Assembly (NCBI RefSeq): GCF_004343585.1
Contig: NZ_SLYW01000003.1
Coordinates: 124,001-188,000 of the forward strand
From: Neorhizobium sp. JUb45
Lineage (GTDB): Bacteria > Pseudomonadota > Alphaproteobacteria > Rhizobiales > Rhizobiaceae
DNA length: 64,000 nt
Direction of reading: 5' to 3'
Position 1 is the stretch's first letter. Every line of letters starts with the position of its first letter. The notes under the pieces were generated by a model. The model saw nothing but the letters and a program-made list of their open reading frames with translations. It did no database searches and had not been told where the DNA came from. A program made the translations under genes and the position numbers. This document shows positions 18,674 to 28,291 of the stretch, one piece after another.

Positions 18674-21600
18674 ATGGTTGCAGTTGTATCGGACAAAGTC
18701 AGTGGTGAAACATCTACAGTCGCCACAAACGAAATTTCCATAACCCGCCCCAGCACGATCAAGCTTAAGCTTTCCCCGAAAGACATATCCGCAACGTCGC
18801 GCTCCGGATCAGACCTCATCATCAACCTGACCAATGGTGAGCAGATCCGTATCGATGGCTTTTTCACTGGAGAAGGCGACAAGCGGAGCGAACTCATTCT
18901 CGAGGACGAGTTCGGTAATCTCTGGAATGGCGAATACACCGATGCATTTGCCGATCTGCAGTTCGAGCCGCTTTCAGCCGTCGATCAGATGGTCGGAGGT
19001 GCAGCGGCAGCCGGTGCCGGCTCGGCGTTCAGTATTCTTGGCCCCTTGGCTCTGGCTGGCGCCGCCCTTGCAGCTGTCGGCGCAGGCGGCGGCGGTGGTG
19101 GCGGCAACAATGGCGGCGAACCCGGCACACCTGCCCCCGGCGCCCCGGCGGTCAGCCTCGGCAACGGCGATGGCTTTCTGAATGCACAGGAAACGGCCGG
19201 CGGCTCCGTGGTCGTAAGCATCAATCTGGCAGGCACAGGAGCGGTTGCAGGCAACACGCTGACGGTCAATGGCACGACGGTGACACTGACCGACGCCCAG
19301 ATCGCAGCGGGCGTCGTCGAAATCAATGTCCCCGCGCCAGCTGACGGTCAGACGCTGACCGTGACCGCATCCTTGACCGACGCAAACGGCAATACATCGC
19401 CGGTGACAACGATATCGGCCGTCGTGGACACCACGGCTCCGGGTCTTCCGAGCGTATCGGTGGGGAATGGCGACAACGTCATTTCAGGCGGTGAAGTCAC
19501 GAACGGGCAGGTCAAGGTGACGGTCAATCTTGCCGGTAGTGGCGCCGTTGCCGGCGACACACTGGTCGTCAACGGAACTGCAACCGTGCTGACGGCGGCG
19601 CAAATCGCAGCGGGTGTCGCGGAAACGACCGTGCCGGTGCCGGCCGACGGCCAGACACTGACGGTAACGGCGTCGTTGACAGATGCCGCCGGAAACTCCT
19701 CGCCGGCCGCAACCATATCCGCGCAGGTGGACACGACAGCACCAACCGCTCCTGTACTGACGGTCGGCAATGGCGACAACATCATCACAGGGGCTGAAAT
19801 TTCGAATGGCGCGGTAACCGTCAGGATCGACATTGTCGGGACCGGTGCCGTCGCCGGTGACACCGTCACCGTCAATGGTAGCGCAATCGTTCTGACCGGC
19901 GCGCAGATCGCTGCCGGTTTCGTCACCACGACGGTGACAGCTCCGGCGAGAGGAGAGACGCTCAACATTTCGGCGTCCCTTACCGATGCCGCCGGCAATG
20001 TCTCGCCGCCTGCAACACTGTCTGCAGTGGTGGACCCCAATCTCCCAGGCACACCAACCGTCACCGTCGGGAATGGCGACGCCTATATCAATGCCGCTGA
20101 AGCCGTCGGCGGGGTGGTATCGGTTTCCATCAGCCTCGCCAATACTGGCGCTGTTGCCGGCAACACCCTGACTGTCAACGGCAACACGATCGTATTGACG
20201 GGCGCGCAGATTGCGGCCGGCCTTGCCCAGACGACTTTGCCCGTCCCGGCGGACGGCGAGACACTGACGGTGACGGCATCGTTCACCGATAGCTCCGGCA
20301 ATACGTCACCAGCGACCACGATCAGCGCGTTGGTCGACACGATCGCCCCTAACCTGCCCGGCTTGACGCTCGGCGATGGCAACGGCCCGATCGGAAGCGG
20401 CGAAATCTCTGGCGGATCCGTTACGGTTTCCGTAAACCTTGCCGGCACGGGAGCCGTGGCCGGCGACACGCTGATCGTCGGTGGCATACCTGTCACGTTG
20501 ACGGCGGCGCAAATTCAAGCAGGCACCGTGACGGTAGCGGTGACCGCTCCGGCTGACGGCCAGCCACTGTTCGTTTCGGCGACGCTCACCGATCCAGCCG
20601 GGAACAGTTCACCCATTGCGACGGCTTCAGCTCTTGTCGACACGACAGCTCCCGGTCTGCCCACAGTCACGCTTGGTAGTGGTGGACCCTTTCTGGGACC
20701 GAATGACATCACAGGTGGCGTCGTTGACGTTACGATCGGCCTTGCCGGCACAGGTGCCGCAGCAGGAGACATACTGGCTATCAACGGCGATACGTTCGTA
20801 TTATCGGCTGCCGATATCAATGCTGGCACAGTCACGAAACCGATCCCGGCACCGGCCGAAGGCCAGACCCTCACGGTCACGGCAACCCTGACGGACACGG
20901 CCGGCAATCCTTCCCCGGCGGCAACGGTTACAGCGATTGTCGACACGACGCCTCCGGGGACACCCGGCATCATCCTTGGCAATGGCGATGGTGTCATTGA
21001 AGCTGGCGAACTGGTCAACGGCTCCGTTCCTGTCAGGATCAGTCTTGCGGGCACCAACGCTGCGGCCGGCGACACGCTGACCGTCGGGAGTGTATCGATT
21101 GTACTGACTGCCGCACAGGTCGCTGCAGGTGTGGTGGACACGAGTGTGCCTGCCCTCGCCCAAGGCGCCCAACTGACCGTTTCAGCCTCGCTGCAGGATG
21201 CCGCCGGCAACAGTTCAGGCACCGCAAATGCTTTGGCGGTAATGGACACAAACCTGCTCGGCACGCCCAGCATGACGCTGGGTGACGGCGATGCCTATCT
21301 CAATGCTGCGGAGGTCATCAATAATCTGGTGACAGTAACATTCAACATTACAGGCACCGGCGCTGCGGCAGGCGATACTCTGACCGTGAATGGCACTCCG
21401 ATCACACTGACCGCCGGCAACATTTCCACCGGCACCGTTTCAACCCAGGTGACGGCGCCGGCGGATGGCTTGACCTTGTCGGTGACGGCGCAACTCACCA
21501 GCACCGGTGGCTACACCTCGCCAACGGTCACAGCCTCGGCACTGGTCGACATCAGCCCACCCGGCACCCCCGTCCTGACCTTGGGCGATGGCGACGCTTA

Positions 21601-24600
21601 CATCAAGGCGAGCGAGGTCACCAACGGAACGGTAAACCTTCGCATCACCATCACGGGCACCGGCGCCGCTGAAGGCGATACCCTGATGGTCAACGGCAGC
21701 CCGATCGTATTGACTGCCGCCAATATAACAGACGGCTTTGTGGCAATGACGGTGCCGGCACCGGCCACGGGACAAGCGCTGACAGCCCATGCTTCGCTGG
21801 TTGATATCGCCGGCAACAGTTCGCCGATTGCGACCGCATCGGCAGACGTCGATACGGTGACGCCAGGCCAGCCAGCTGTGACAATCGGCAACGGCGACGG
21901 CTTCATCAACGGTAGCGAGATCACCAACAACCAGGTTGAGGTTTTCGTCGATCTCGCCAATACCGGCGCGGCTGTGGGAGACAGGCTGACGGTCGCCGGC
22001 ACAACCATCGTGCTGACGTCTTCGATGATCAGCAACGGCGTCTTCGTCAATGTAAACGCCGTTCCGGATGGACAGGCGCTGTCGGTTTCGGCCTCAATAA
22101 CCGACATTGCCGGCAACACCTCGCCGGTCACGACAGTCACTGCTAACGTCGATACCACAGCACCTAACCAGCCGGCCGTGACGCTTGGTGATGGCAACGC
22201 CTATATCAATGCCGCAGATGTTGTTAATGGCGCGGTTTCCGTCAACGTCAGCCTTGCCGGCACCGGTGCTGCTATCGGCGACAAGGTGAACATCGACGGC
22301 ACCATCATCACATTGACGGCTGCGCATATCAGCGCAAACGCCGTATTGACGACGGTGCCCGTGCCGGCAACAGGCGGCACATTGACTGTCAACGTTTTCA
22401 TCACCGATGCGGCAGGTAATAACTCGCCGACGGCAACCGTGTCGGCGCCGGTCGATACGGATCAATTCGGCACGCCCGTGATTACCATCGGCAACGGCGA
22501 CCCCTTCGTTATCGCCAACGAGGTAACCGGCGGCAATGTCGCGGTGTCAATCAACATCAGTGGCACAGGCGCACTCGCAGGTGACAGCCTGATCGTCAAT
22601 GGACAGACCATCGTTCTGAATGCTCAGCAAATAGCGCTGGGGCATGTCGACACCAGCGTCCTCGTTCCCACAGACGGTTCGCCGCTGACGGTTACGGCAA
22701 ACCTCACCGATACCGCAGGCAACACCTCTCCTGTCGCAACTGCGTCCGCCGCTGTGGACCTCGACGTTCCAACAGCTCCGGGGGTTATCCTTGGCACGAA
22801 TGGCGACCTTTATATCAACGCGGCAGAAGCGGCCGGCGGTGTGGTTTCCGTCAGGATCAGCATTCTCGGAACCGGTGCGGTTGCAGGCGACAGTCTGATC
22901 GTTAACGGGGCCAGGATCGTGTTGACCAGCCAAGAGGTCATTGCGGGTGTGGTAACGACGACGGTATCGGCCGCGGCAAATGGTCAATCCCTGATCGTAA
23001 CAGCCCAGTTGCAGGACGTTGCCGGCAACGAGTCGGTGGTGACCACCGTCACTGCCTTGACCGACACGATAGCGCCGACCGCACCCGTCCTGACCCTGGG
23101 CAATGGCGACGGATTCATCAGCATCGTCGAAGTCAGCAATAATGCGGTTGCTCTCAGAATAGACATCAGTGCGACCGATGCCATTGCTGGCGATACACTG
23201 ACCGTCAACGGCAACGCCTACGTCCTCACCGCCACCGACATTACCAATCGCTATGTCGATACGACCGTTGGCCTTCCCGCTGTCGGCAACACTCTGGAGG
23301 TCGACGCATTCCTGACTGACATTGCCGGTAACACATCAGCGGTCGTCGAGGTCAACGCAACGGTCGATATAACTGCGCCGACGTCGCCGATAGTGACGAT
23401 TGGCAGCGGCAACGGCTTGCTTGGGATAGCCGACGTGACGGGCGGAGTGGCGCAGGTATCCGTCGATATCCGAAGCACGGGCGCCGTTGCAGGCGACATT
23501 CTGACGGTCGGCGGGCAGTCTATCGTCCTGACAGCATCGCAAATCAGCAATGGCATCATCACGACAACGGTTCCCATCCTCAATTATGGTCAACCGCTGC
23601 AGGTGACCGCAGTTCTCACCGATGCAGTCGGCAACGCATCGGCACCGACGACGGCTTCCGCAACAATCGACATCACAGCGCCCGGAATTCCTCTCGTCAC
23701 GCTTGGTGATGGCGATGCCTTCATCAATGCGAGCGAGGTGACTGCCGGCAGAGTCGAAGTCAGGATTTCTCTTGCCGGCACAGGTGCCGTGGCAGGCGAT
23801 ACCCTGCTCATCGATGGACAGGCCACCATCCTCACCGCCCAGGACATCACCGACGGCCTGACCACAGGCATCGTCAGAACGGTTCCGGTTGTGCCCGATG
23901 GCGACCCCTTTGCGGTCGCCGTGTCACTGCGGGACCAGGCCGGCAACGGATCGCCGACAGCGACGGTCACAGCATCAGTAGACACGCAGGCTCCGCTGGC
24001 ACCCACGGTTCAGCTTGGTGACGGCAATAATTTTATCATCGCCAGCGAACTGGTCGGCGGGGCCGTTCCTGTCTCGATCAGTCTTGCGGGCACCGGTGCC
24101 GCGATCGGTGATACACTGACGGTGAATGGCACGACTATTGTTCTCGACGCGACGCAGATCGCCACGCAACTCGTTACATTGACGCTACCGGCACCTGGCG
24201 ACGGCCAGACGCTGAACGTCACCACAACGATCACGGATGCCGCCGGCAACACGTCTATTCCTGTTACGGAACAGGCCGTGATGGATACCGACATTCTCGG
24301 CGCGCCCACACTGACGATCGGCAACGGAGACGGCTTCATCACGGCAACCGAAATCATCGGCGGTAACGTTACGGTACGCGTTGGCCTTGCCGGCACAGGT
24401 GCGGCTGCCGGTGATACCGTGACGGTCGACGGCCAGCTGTTCGTTTTGACGCCGGGCGACATCACTGCCGGCTACATAAACGCGCCAGTGCTCGCGCCCC
24501 TGGAAGGTCAGTCGCTGACAGTGACGGCATCGCTTACCGGTTTTGGCGGCAACCCGTCGCCGGATGGCACCGTGACGGCCGTGGTCGACACAGTTGCGCC

Positions 24601-27547
24601 GCCCCCCGTCACTGTGACAATCGGCAATGGTGACGGCTATATCGTCTCCGGTGAGATTTCCGGCGGGACGGTCGCGGTCGCAATCAACATTACTGGTGCC
24701 GCAGCCGGTGATACCTTGACGATCAATGGAACGAGCCGGGTTCTGACGGCTGCCGATATCACTGCCGGCACCGTACAGACCAACCTGTCTGCGCCTGCAA
24801 GCGGCCAGTCGCTGACGGTCGAAGCTTCACTCACCGATCCGGCTGGCAACATCTCGACGCCGACGACTGTGTCCGCACTGGTCGATACGATCGCTCCTGA
24901 CCTGCCTGTCATCACCATCGGCAATGGCGACGGCTTCATCCTCCCTGCGGAAATAGTGGGCAACAATGTTTCCGTTGCCATCAATATTCGCAATACGGGT
25001 GCAGTCGCAGGCGATACGCTGATCATCAACGGTGTTGCAAATGTGCTGACGACACAAAACATCATTGACGGCGTTGTAAACAGAACCATCCTCGCGCCGG
25101 CCAACAACTCCACGCTGACCATCAACGCCTCTCTTGTCGACGCAGCCGGAAACAGTTCCGGAAACGCCTCGGCAAATGCGCTTGTCGATACGACGGTGCC
25201 GACGGCACCAACCATCACGCTCGGCAATGGCGACGCCTATATCAATGCCGCCGAGGTGAGCGCCGGGCGCGTTGCCGTGTCCATCAATATCGGCACGAGT
25301 GGCGCGGCTGTCGGTGACACGCTCAACGTCAACGGCACGACGATCGTCCTGACGGCGGCGCACATATCTTCCGGTACCGTCGCCACCACGGTTGCGGTGC
25401 CGGTCAGCGGACAGACGCTGGCCGTGACCGCCTTCATCACGGATACATCCGGCAATATTTCCTTGCCGGCAACCGCCAACGCCCTTGTGGACACAATAGT
25501 GCCATTGGCCCCGTCCCTCAGCCTCGGCAGCAATGGCGATGCCTATATCGGCATTGCCGAGGTCAATTCCGGATTGGTCAACGTCTCCGTCAGCCTGGCC
25601 GGTACGGGTGCCGTCGCGGGCGACCGGCTGAACGTCAACGGCACATTCATCACCCTGACCTCGGCGCAGGTTCTTGCCGGAACGGTCACGACGAGCGTGG
25701 CTGCGCCTGCGAATGGCTCGCTGCTGACGGTCAATGCGTCGCTGATCGACATTGCCGGCAACACGTCACCGATCGTGACGGCAACCGCCACCGTCGATTT
25801 GGTCGCGCCGACCGCTCCGATTGTAACGCTCGGCACCAATGGCGATGCCTATATCAACCTCAGCGAGGTGACTGCCGGGTCCGTGGCCGTTTCGGTCAAC
25901 CTTGCCGGAACGGGTGCCGTTGCCGGCGACCGGCTGACGATCAATGGCACAACCACCGTGCTTAGCGCAGCGCAGGCAGCGGGCATATTCACCACCACTG
26001 TCCCCGCACCGGGAAGCGGCTCGACCCTGACTGTCAATGCAATCCTGACGGATGCCGCAGGCAATGCCGCGCCGCTGACCACCGCGATCGCCACCGTCGA
26101 CACCACTCCGCCTGTTGCTCCAACCGTGGGTTTCGTGGTCGATAGCGGCACGATCGGCGACGGCATTTCGACAAACGGCGCGATCAGTGTCAGCGGCATC
26201 GAGCCGGGTGCGCGCTGGGAATACAGCACGAATGGCGGCACCAACTGGTTGACGGGTTCCGGCACGGGGTTCACGCTCGGTGTCGGATCGCATAACGTTC
26301 TCGTGCGTCAGATCGATGTGGCCGGCAATGCGACAACGCGGACCCTGGGGCCGGTGACGATCATCAACCTCGTCGCCAACGATGATGCGTCAACCATAAA
26401 CCTCAACATCACGCCCTCGACCGTGACCCAGCCGAAACAGACCGGCGCCGTCGGCGGCGTCCTCAACCTCGGCCTGTTGGGCAATGCGGTTGACGTCTCG
26501 CTTCTCTCCGGCCAGAGCCCATTGAAGTTTACCGTTGCCAACAACACGACGCAGCAGGTGAGCGTGAAGGGCACGGGCGCCGCACTTGCAGCGCTGACGC
26601 TGGTCGGAGAACAGAACTACGATCTGATCGTCTACCGCGTCGAGAATGGACAGACGCAAGCCCAGCAGGTCCATGTGATCACTGACTGGCTGACCTTTAA
26701 TCCCGGCATTCTGGGATTGCTGCTGCCAAGCTGGTCCGCCTCGTCCACGACACTGCCGCAATTCGAAGGCGGCGGCACCTATTATCTGGTTCTGGCCAAT
26801 CCCGGCGGCCTTCTCAATCTTTCGGCGCTTGCCAACATGACAGTCGAGACGACTTCCAATGTCGTCACGGATTATCGCAACGTCAACGGATCGGTGGCCG
26901 GCAATGTGCTGACGGGTGATGCCACGGTTACGGGAACGATCGTCTCGAGCGTCGATCAGGCCGCAGTCGGCCCCACCGGTCTGGTGATCCATGGCGATCA
27001 TGGAACGCTGACGATCAGCAGAGGCGGAGCCTACAGCTATGTCGCCGATCCACTGTTCACCGGTGCGGATGGCAGCACGGACGTCTTCACCTACACGATT
27101 ACCTCACCGGATGGATCGACCTCGACCGCCAACCTGACGATTACGGCGGATTATGCGCATGGTCCGCAGGCTCTGATGAGCGCCTCCATCGAGGAATTGA
27201 ACACGGACGACATGTTCTCGATGGCGATGTCCTTCGATAGCGACGCGCTTGATCCAGACAGCGCAAGTATCGATCTCGACAGCATAAATGCGCCGGACAC
27301 GGATGGGACGGACTTTGCACCTGACCAACCTGTTTTCGCAGAGTTGCAGCTTGATCAGGGAGGGCAGGAGGTGGATCTCGCCGCTCTTGGCCTGTCGGCG
27401 GATATCGACCCGTCACAGACGCCCGACGCGCCATTCGACGATGCCGCGTTCCTGACTGCACGGATCGAGATCACCGAAGACCTGCCCATGGATCCATTTC
27501 CAGTCAGCCTACTTCCGGAGGATCAGTTGCATACGTCGGTCATATGA
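18674..27547 (+). CDS. Giant BapA-like surface adhesin with 23 Ig-like repeats
   Basis: A 2957-residue secreted or surface protein likely to act in biofilm formation and attachment. Residues about 20-110 form a BapA/LapF-type prefix domain (RPSTIKLKLSPKDISAT, ILEDEFGNLWNGEY). An Ala/Gly-rich hydrophobic segment and a Gly tract follow up to about residue 150. Residues 156-2479 hold 23 bacterial Ig-like repeats. A divergent Ig-like unit follows, then a BapA-type C-terminal block and a VCBS/cadherin-like domain (HGTLTISRGGAYSYV, STDVFTYTITSPDGS). The tail is acidic. There is no Sec signal, as expected for type I secretion, but no type I secretion genes are in the window. GAGGAG lies 10 nt before the ATG. 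Confidence 0.9.
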   Translation: MVAVVSDKVSGETSTVATNEISITRPSTIKLKLSPKDISATSRSGSDLIINLTNGEQIRIDGFFTGEGDKRSELILEDEFGNLWNGEYTDAFADLQFEPLSAVDQMVGGAAAAGAGSAFSILGPLALAGAALAAVGAGGGGGGGNNGGEPGTPAPGAPAVSLGNGDGFLNAQETAGGSVVVSINLAGTGAVAGNTLTVNGTTVTLTDAQIAAGVVEINVPAPADGQTLTVTASLTDANGNTSPVTTISAVVDTTAPGLPSVSVGNGDNVISGGEVTNGQVKVTVNLAGSGAVAGDTLVVNGTATVLTAAQIAAGVAETTVPVPADGQTLTVTASLTDAAGNSSPAATISAQVDTTAPTAPVLTVGNGDNIITGAEISNGAVTVRIDIVGTGAVAGDTVTVNGSAIVLTGAQIAAGFVTTTVTAPARGETLNISASLTDAAGNVSPPATLSAVVDPNLPGTPTVTVGNGDAYINAAEAVGGVVSVSISLANTGAVAGNTLTVNGNTIVLTGAQIAAGLAQTTLPVPADGETLTVTASFTDSSGNTSPATTISALVDTIAPNLPGLTLGDGNGPIGSGEISGGSVTVSVNLAGTGAVAGDTLIVGGIPVTLTAAQIQAGTVTVAVTAPADGQPLFVSATLTDPAGNSSPIATASALVDTTAPGLPTVTLGSGGPFLGPNDITGGVVDVTIGLAGTGAAAGDILAINGDTFVLSAADINAGTVTKPIPAPAEGQTLTVTATLTDTAGNPSPAATVTAIVDTTPPGTPGIILGNGDGVIEAGELVNGSVPVRISLAGTNAAAGDTLTVGSVSIVLTAAQVAAGVVDTSVPALAQGAQLTVSASLQDAAGNSSGTANALAVMDTNLLGTPSMTLGDGDAYLNAAEVINNLVTVTFNITGTGAAAGDTLTVNGTPITLTAGNISTGTVSTQVTAPADGLTLSVTAQLTSTGGYTSPTVTASALVDISPPGTPVLTLGDGDAYIKASEVTNGTVNLRITITGTGAAEGDTLMVNGSPIVLTAANITDGFVAMTVPAPATGQALTAHASLVDIAGNSSPIATASADVDTVTPGQPAVTIGNGDGFINGSEITNNQVEVFVDLANTGAAVGDRLTVAGTTIVLTSSMISNGVFVNVNAVPDGQALSVSASITDIAGNTSPVTTVTANVDTTAPNQPAVTLGDGNAYINAADVVNGAVSVNVSLAGTGAAIGDKVNIDGTIITLTAAHISANAVLTTVPVPATGGTLTVNVFITDAAGNNSPTATVSAPVDTDQFGTPVITIGNGDPFVIANEVTGGNVAVSINISGTGALAGDSLIVNGQTIVLNAQQIALGHVDTSVLVPTDGSPLTVTANLTDTAGNTSPVATASAAVDLDVPTAPGVILGTNGDLYINAAEAAGGVVSVRISILGTGAVAGDSLIVNGARIVLTSQEVIAGVVTTTVSAAANGQSLIVTAQLQDVAGNESVVTTVTALTDTIAPTAPVLTLGNGDGFISIVEVSNNAVALRIDISATDAIAGDTLTVNGNAYVLTATDITNRYVDTTVGLPAVGNTLEVDAFLTDIAGNTSAVVEVNATVDITAPTSPIVTIGSGNGLLGIADVTGGVAQVSVDIRSTGAVAGDILTVGGQSIVLTASQISNGIITTTVPILNYGQPLQVTAVLTDAVGNASAPTTASATIDITAPGIPLVTLGDGDAFINASEVTAGRVEVRISLAGTGAVAGDTLLIDGQATILTAQDITDGLTTGIVRTVPVVPDGDPFAVAVSLRDQAGNGSPTATVTASVDTQAPLAPTVQLGDGNNFIIASELVGGAVPVSISLAGTGAAIGDTLTVNGTTIVLDATQIATQLVTLTLPAPGDGQTLNVTTTITDAAGNTSIPVTEQAVMDTDILGAPTLTIGNGDGFITATEIIGGNVTVRVGLAGTGAAAGDTVTVDGQLFVLTPGDITAGYINAPVLAPLEGQSLTVTASLTGFGGNPSPDGTVTAVVDTVAPPPVTVTIGNGDGYIVSGEISGGTVAVAINITGAAAGDTLTINGTSRVLTAADITAGTVQTNLSAPASGQSLTVEASLTDPAGNISTPTTVSALVDTIAPDLPVITIGNGDGFILPAEIVGNNVSVAINIRNTGAVAGDTLIINGVANVLTTQNIIDGVVNRTILAPANNSTLTINASLVDAAGNSSGNASANALVDTTVPTAPTITLGNGDAYINAAEVSAGRVAVSINIGTSGAAVGDTLNVNGTTIVLTAAHISSGTVATTVAVPVSGQTLAVTAFITDTSGNISLPATANALVDTIVPLAPSLSLGSNGDAYIGIAEVNSGLVNVSVSLAGTGAVAGDRLNVNGTFITLTSAQVLAGTVTTSVAAPANGSLLTVNASLIDIAGNTSPIVTATATVDLVAPTAPIVTLGTNGDAYINLSEVTAGSVAVSVNLAGTGAVAGDRLTINGTTTVLSAAQAAGIFTTTVPAPGSGSTLTVNAILTDAAGNAAPLTTAIATVDTTPPVAPTVGFVVDSGTIGDGISTNGAISVSGIEPGARWEYSTNGGTNWLTGSGTGFTLGVGSHNVLVRQIDVAGNATTRTLGPVTIINLVANDDASTINLNITPSTVTQPKQTGAVGGVLNLGLLGNAVDVSLLSGQSPLKFTVANNTTQQVSVKGTGAALAALTLVGEQNYDLIVYRVENGQTQAQQVHVITDWLTFNPGILGLLLPSWSASSTTLPQFEGGGTYYLVLANPGGLLNLSALANMTVETTSNVVTDYRNVNGSVAGNVLTGDATVTGTIVSSVDQAAVGPTGLVIHGDHGTLTISRGGAYSYVADPLFTGADGSTDVFTYTITSPDGSTSTANLTITADYAHGPQALMSASIEELNTDDMFSMAMSFDSDALDPDSASIDLDSINAPDTDGTDFAPDQPVFAELQLDQGGQEVDLAALGLSADIDPSQTPDAPFDDAAFLTARIEITEDLPMDPFPVSLLPEDQLHTSVI
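19139..26110 (+). repeat. 23 tandem Ig-like protein repeats of 101 residues (303 bp)
   Basis: The repeats are 101 residues apart where I measured them (residues 156, 257, 358). Each opens with a form of L/I-G-N-G-D-G-F-I-N-x-x-E, continues with SINLAGTGAVAGDTLTVNG and TASLTDAAGNTSP, and ends in a VDT-x-AP linker. Sequence varies between copies, so this is an old protein-level array rather than a recent DNA duplication. Twenty-two of the 23 openings keep the N/D-x-D/N-x-x-I/L/V-x-x-x-E/D pattern; copy 6 (near 20690) is degenerate. Confidence 0.9.
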
Positions 27548-27579
27548 CGCCGACGGGGCAATCCGAAACGATGGACTAT

Positions 27580-27613
27580 CGCTTGCCGGCCATTTGATGA
27601 TGGCCGGCAAGCG
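27580..27613 (+). terminator. GC-rich hairpin after adhesin gene (possible terminator)
   Basis: CGCTTGCCGGCCAT (27580-27593) and its exact complement (27600-27613) form a 14-bp stem with a TTGATG loop, 33 bp after the adhesin stop. There is no T run behind it, so it may stall polymerase only weakly or protect the mRNA 3' end. Confidence 0.5.
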
Positions 27614-27618
27614 AAGGC

Positions 27619-27658
27619 TTGACAAAAAGAGACAGAAATAATTTATAACCATCTGGTT
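27619..27658 (+). promoter_or_regulatory. Promoter and palindromic operator of the TetR gene
   Basis: TTGACA (27619-27624) and TTTATA (27642-27647) are spaced by 17 bp and look like a housekeeping promoter. Overlapping its downstream edge is AACCA-TC-TGGTT (27647-27658), a perfect palindrome placed where a bound TetR-type dimer would block transcription. The TetR gene begins at 27680, so autorepression is likely (inference). Confidence 0.6.
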
Positions 27659-27679
27659 GGAAATAAATCGGATGAGTTC

Positions 27680-28264
27680 ATGGGCAGGAAACGTGTCATC
27701 GATCAGCAAGCCGTGCTCGATGCGGCCGAGCGTGTCGTCGGGCGCGACGGCGCGGCAAACCTGACACTCGACGCCGTTGCCAGGGAAGCCGGCATCAACA
27801 AGGCGAGCGTGATCTACGACCACAAGACCAAACAGGCTTTGGTCGAGGCTGTCGTCGATCGCGCGTTCGAGCGCGACAACGCGCATCATGCCCGCATCGA
27901 AGACGGGATAGGCGAGCCGGAAGACCGACCTATCCGGGCTCGGATCACGGCTGCGGCCGAACCGCCGCCGGAGGAGTTTCGTGCCGTGGCCTTGAACCTC
28001 AGCGCGGCCCTGGCACTCGATGCCGGATTACGCCGGAAAATGCAGACGAACCAGGCCTCCACGATCACCCGCATTGTGGAAGCCTCACCATCCCCGCGGG
28101 GCGCGCTTCTCGCCTATCTCGCGCTCGAGGGGCTGAAATTTCTCGAACATCTCGATTTCCACCATTTCACCCGCGAGGAACGCGACAGGCTTCTTCGCGA
28201 GATCAACTGGCTCGTCACCGCCTCCCCGCGGGAGATCGACCTGCCGGACAGGCCGGCAAACTGA
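27680..28264 (+). CDS. TetR family transcriptional regulator
   Basis: A 194-residue one-component repressor. The N-terminal helix-turn-helix is clear: MGRKRVIDQQAVLDAAERVV, then LTLDAVAREAGINKASVIYD at about residues 34-53. The C-terminal ligand domain is variable and contains no recognisable signature. It precedes an extended short-chain dehydrogenase by 27 bp and is probably cotranscribed with it, so that enzyme is the likely regulated target. A palindrome overlaps its promoter. The inducer is unknown. Confidence 0.88.
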   Translation: MGRKRVIDQQAVLDAAERVVGRDGAANLTLDAVAREAGINKASVIYDHKTKQALVEAVVDRAFERDNAHHARIEDGIGEPEDRPIRARITAAAEPPPEEFRAVALNLSAALALDAGLRRKMQTNQASTITRIVEASPSPRGALLAYLALEGLKFLEHLDFHHFTREERDRLLREINWLVTASPREIDLPDRPAN

Positions 28265-28291
28265 ATAGCCAAACTTTTTAGGTAACATCAC

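Noticed and set aside
19139-26110. Regular 303-bp spacing that could suggest a DNA satellite or CRISPR-like array
   Set aside because: The period is a protein repeat in one long open frame; copies diverge widely at DNA level and there are no short identical repeats with unique spacers.
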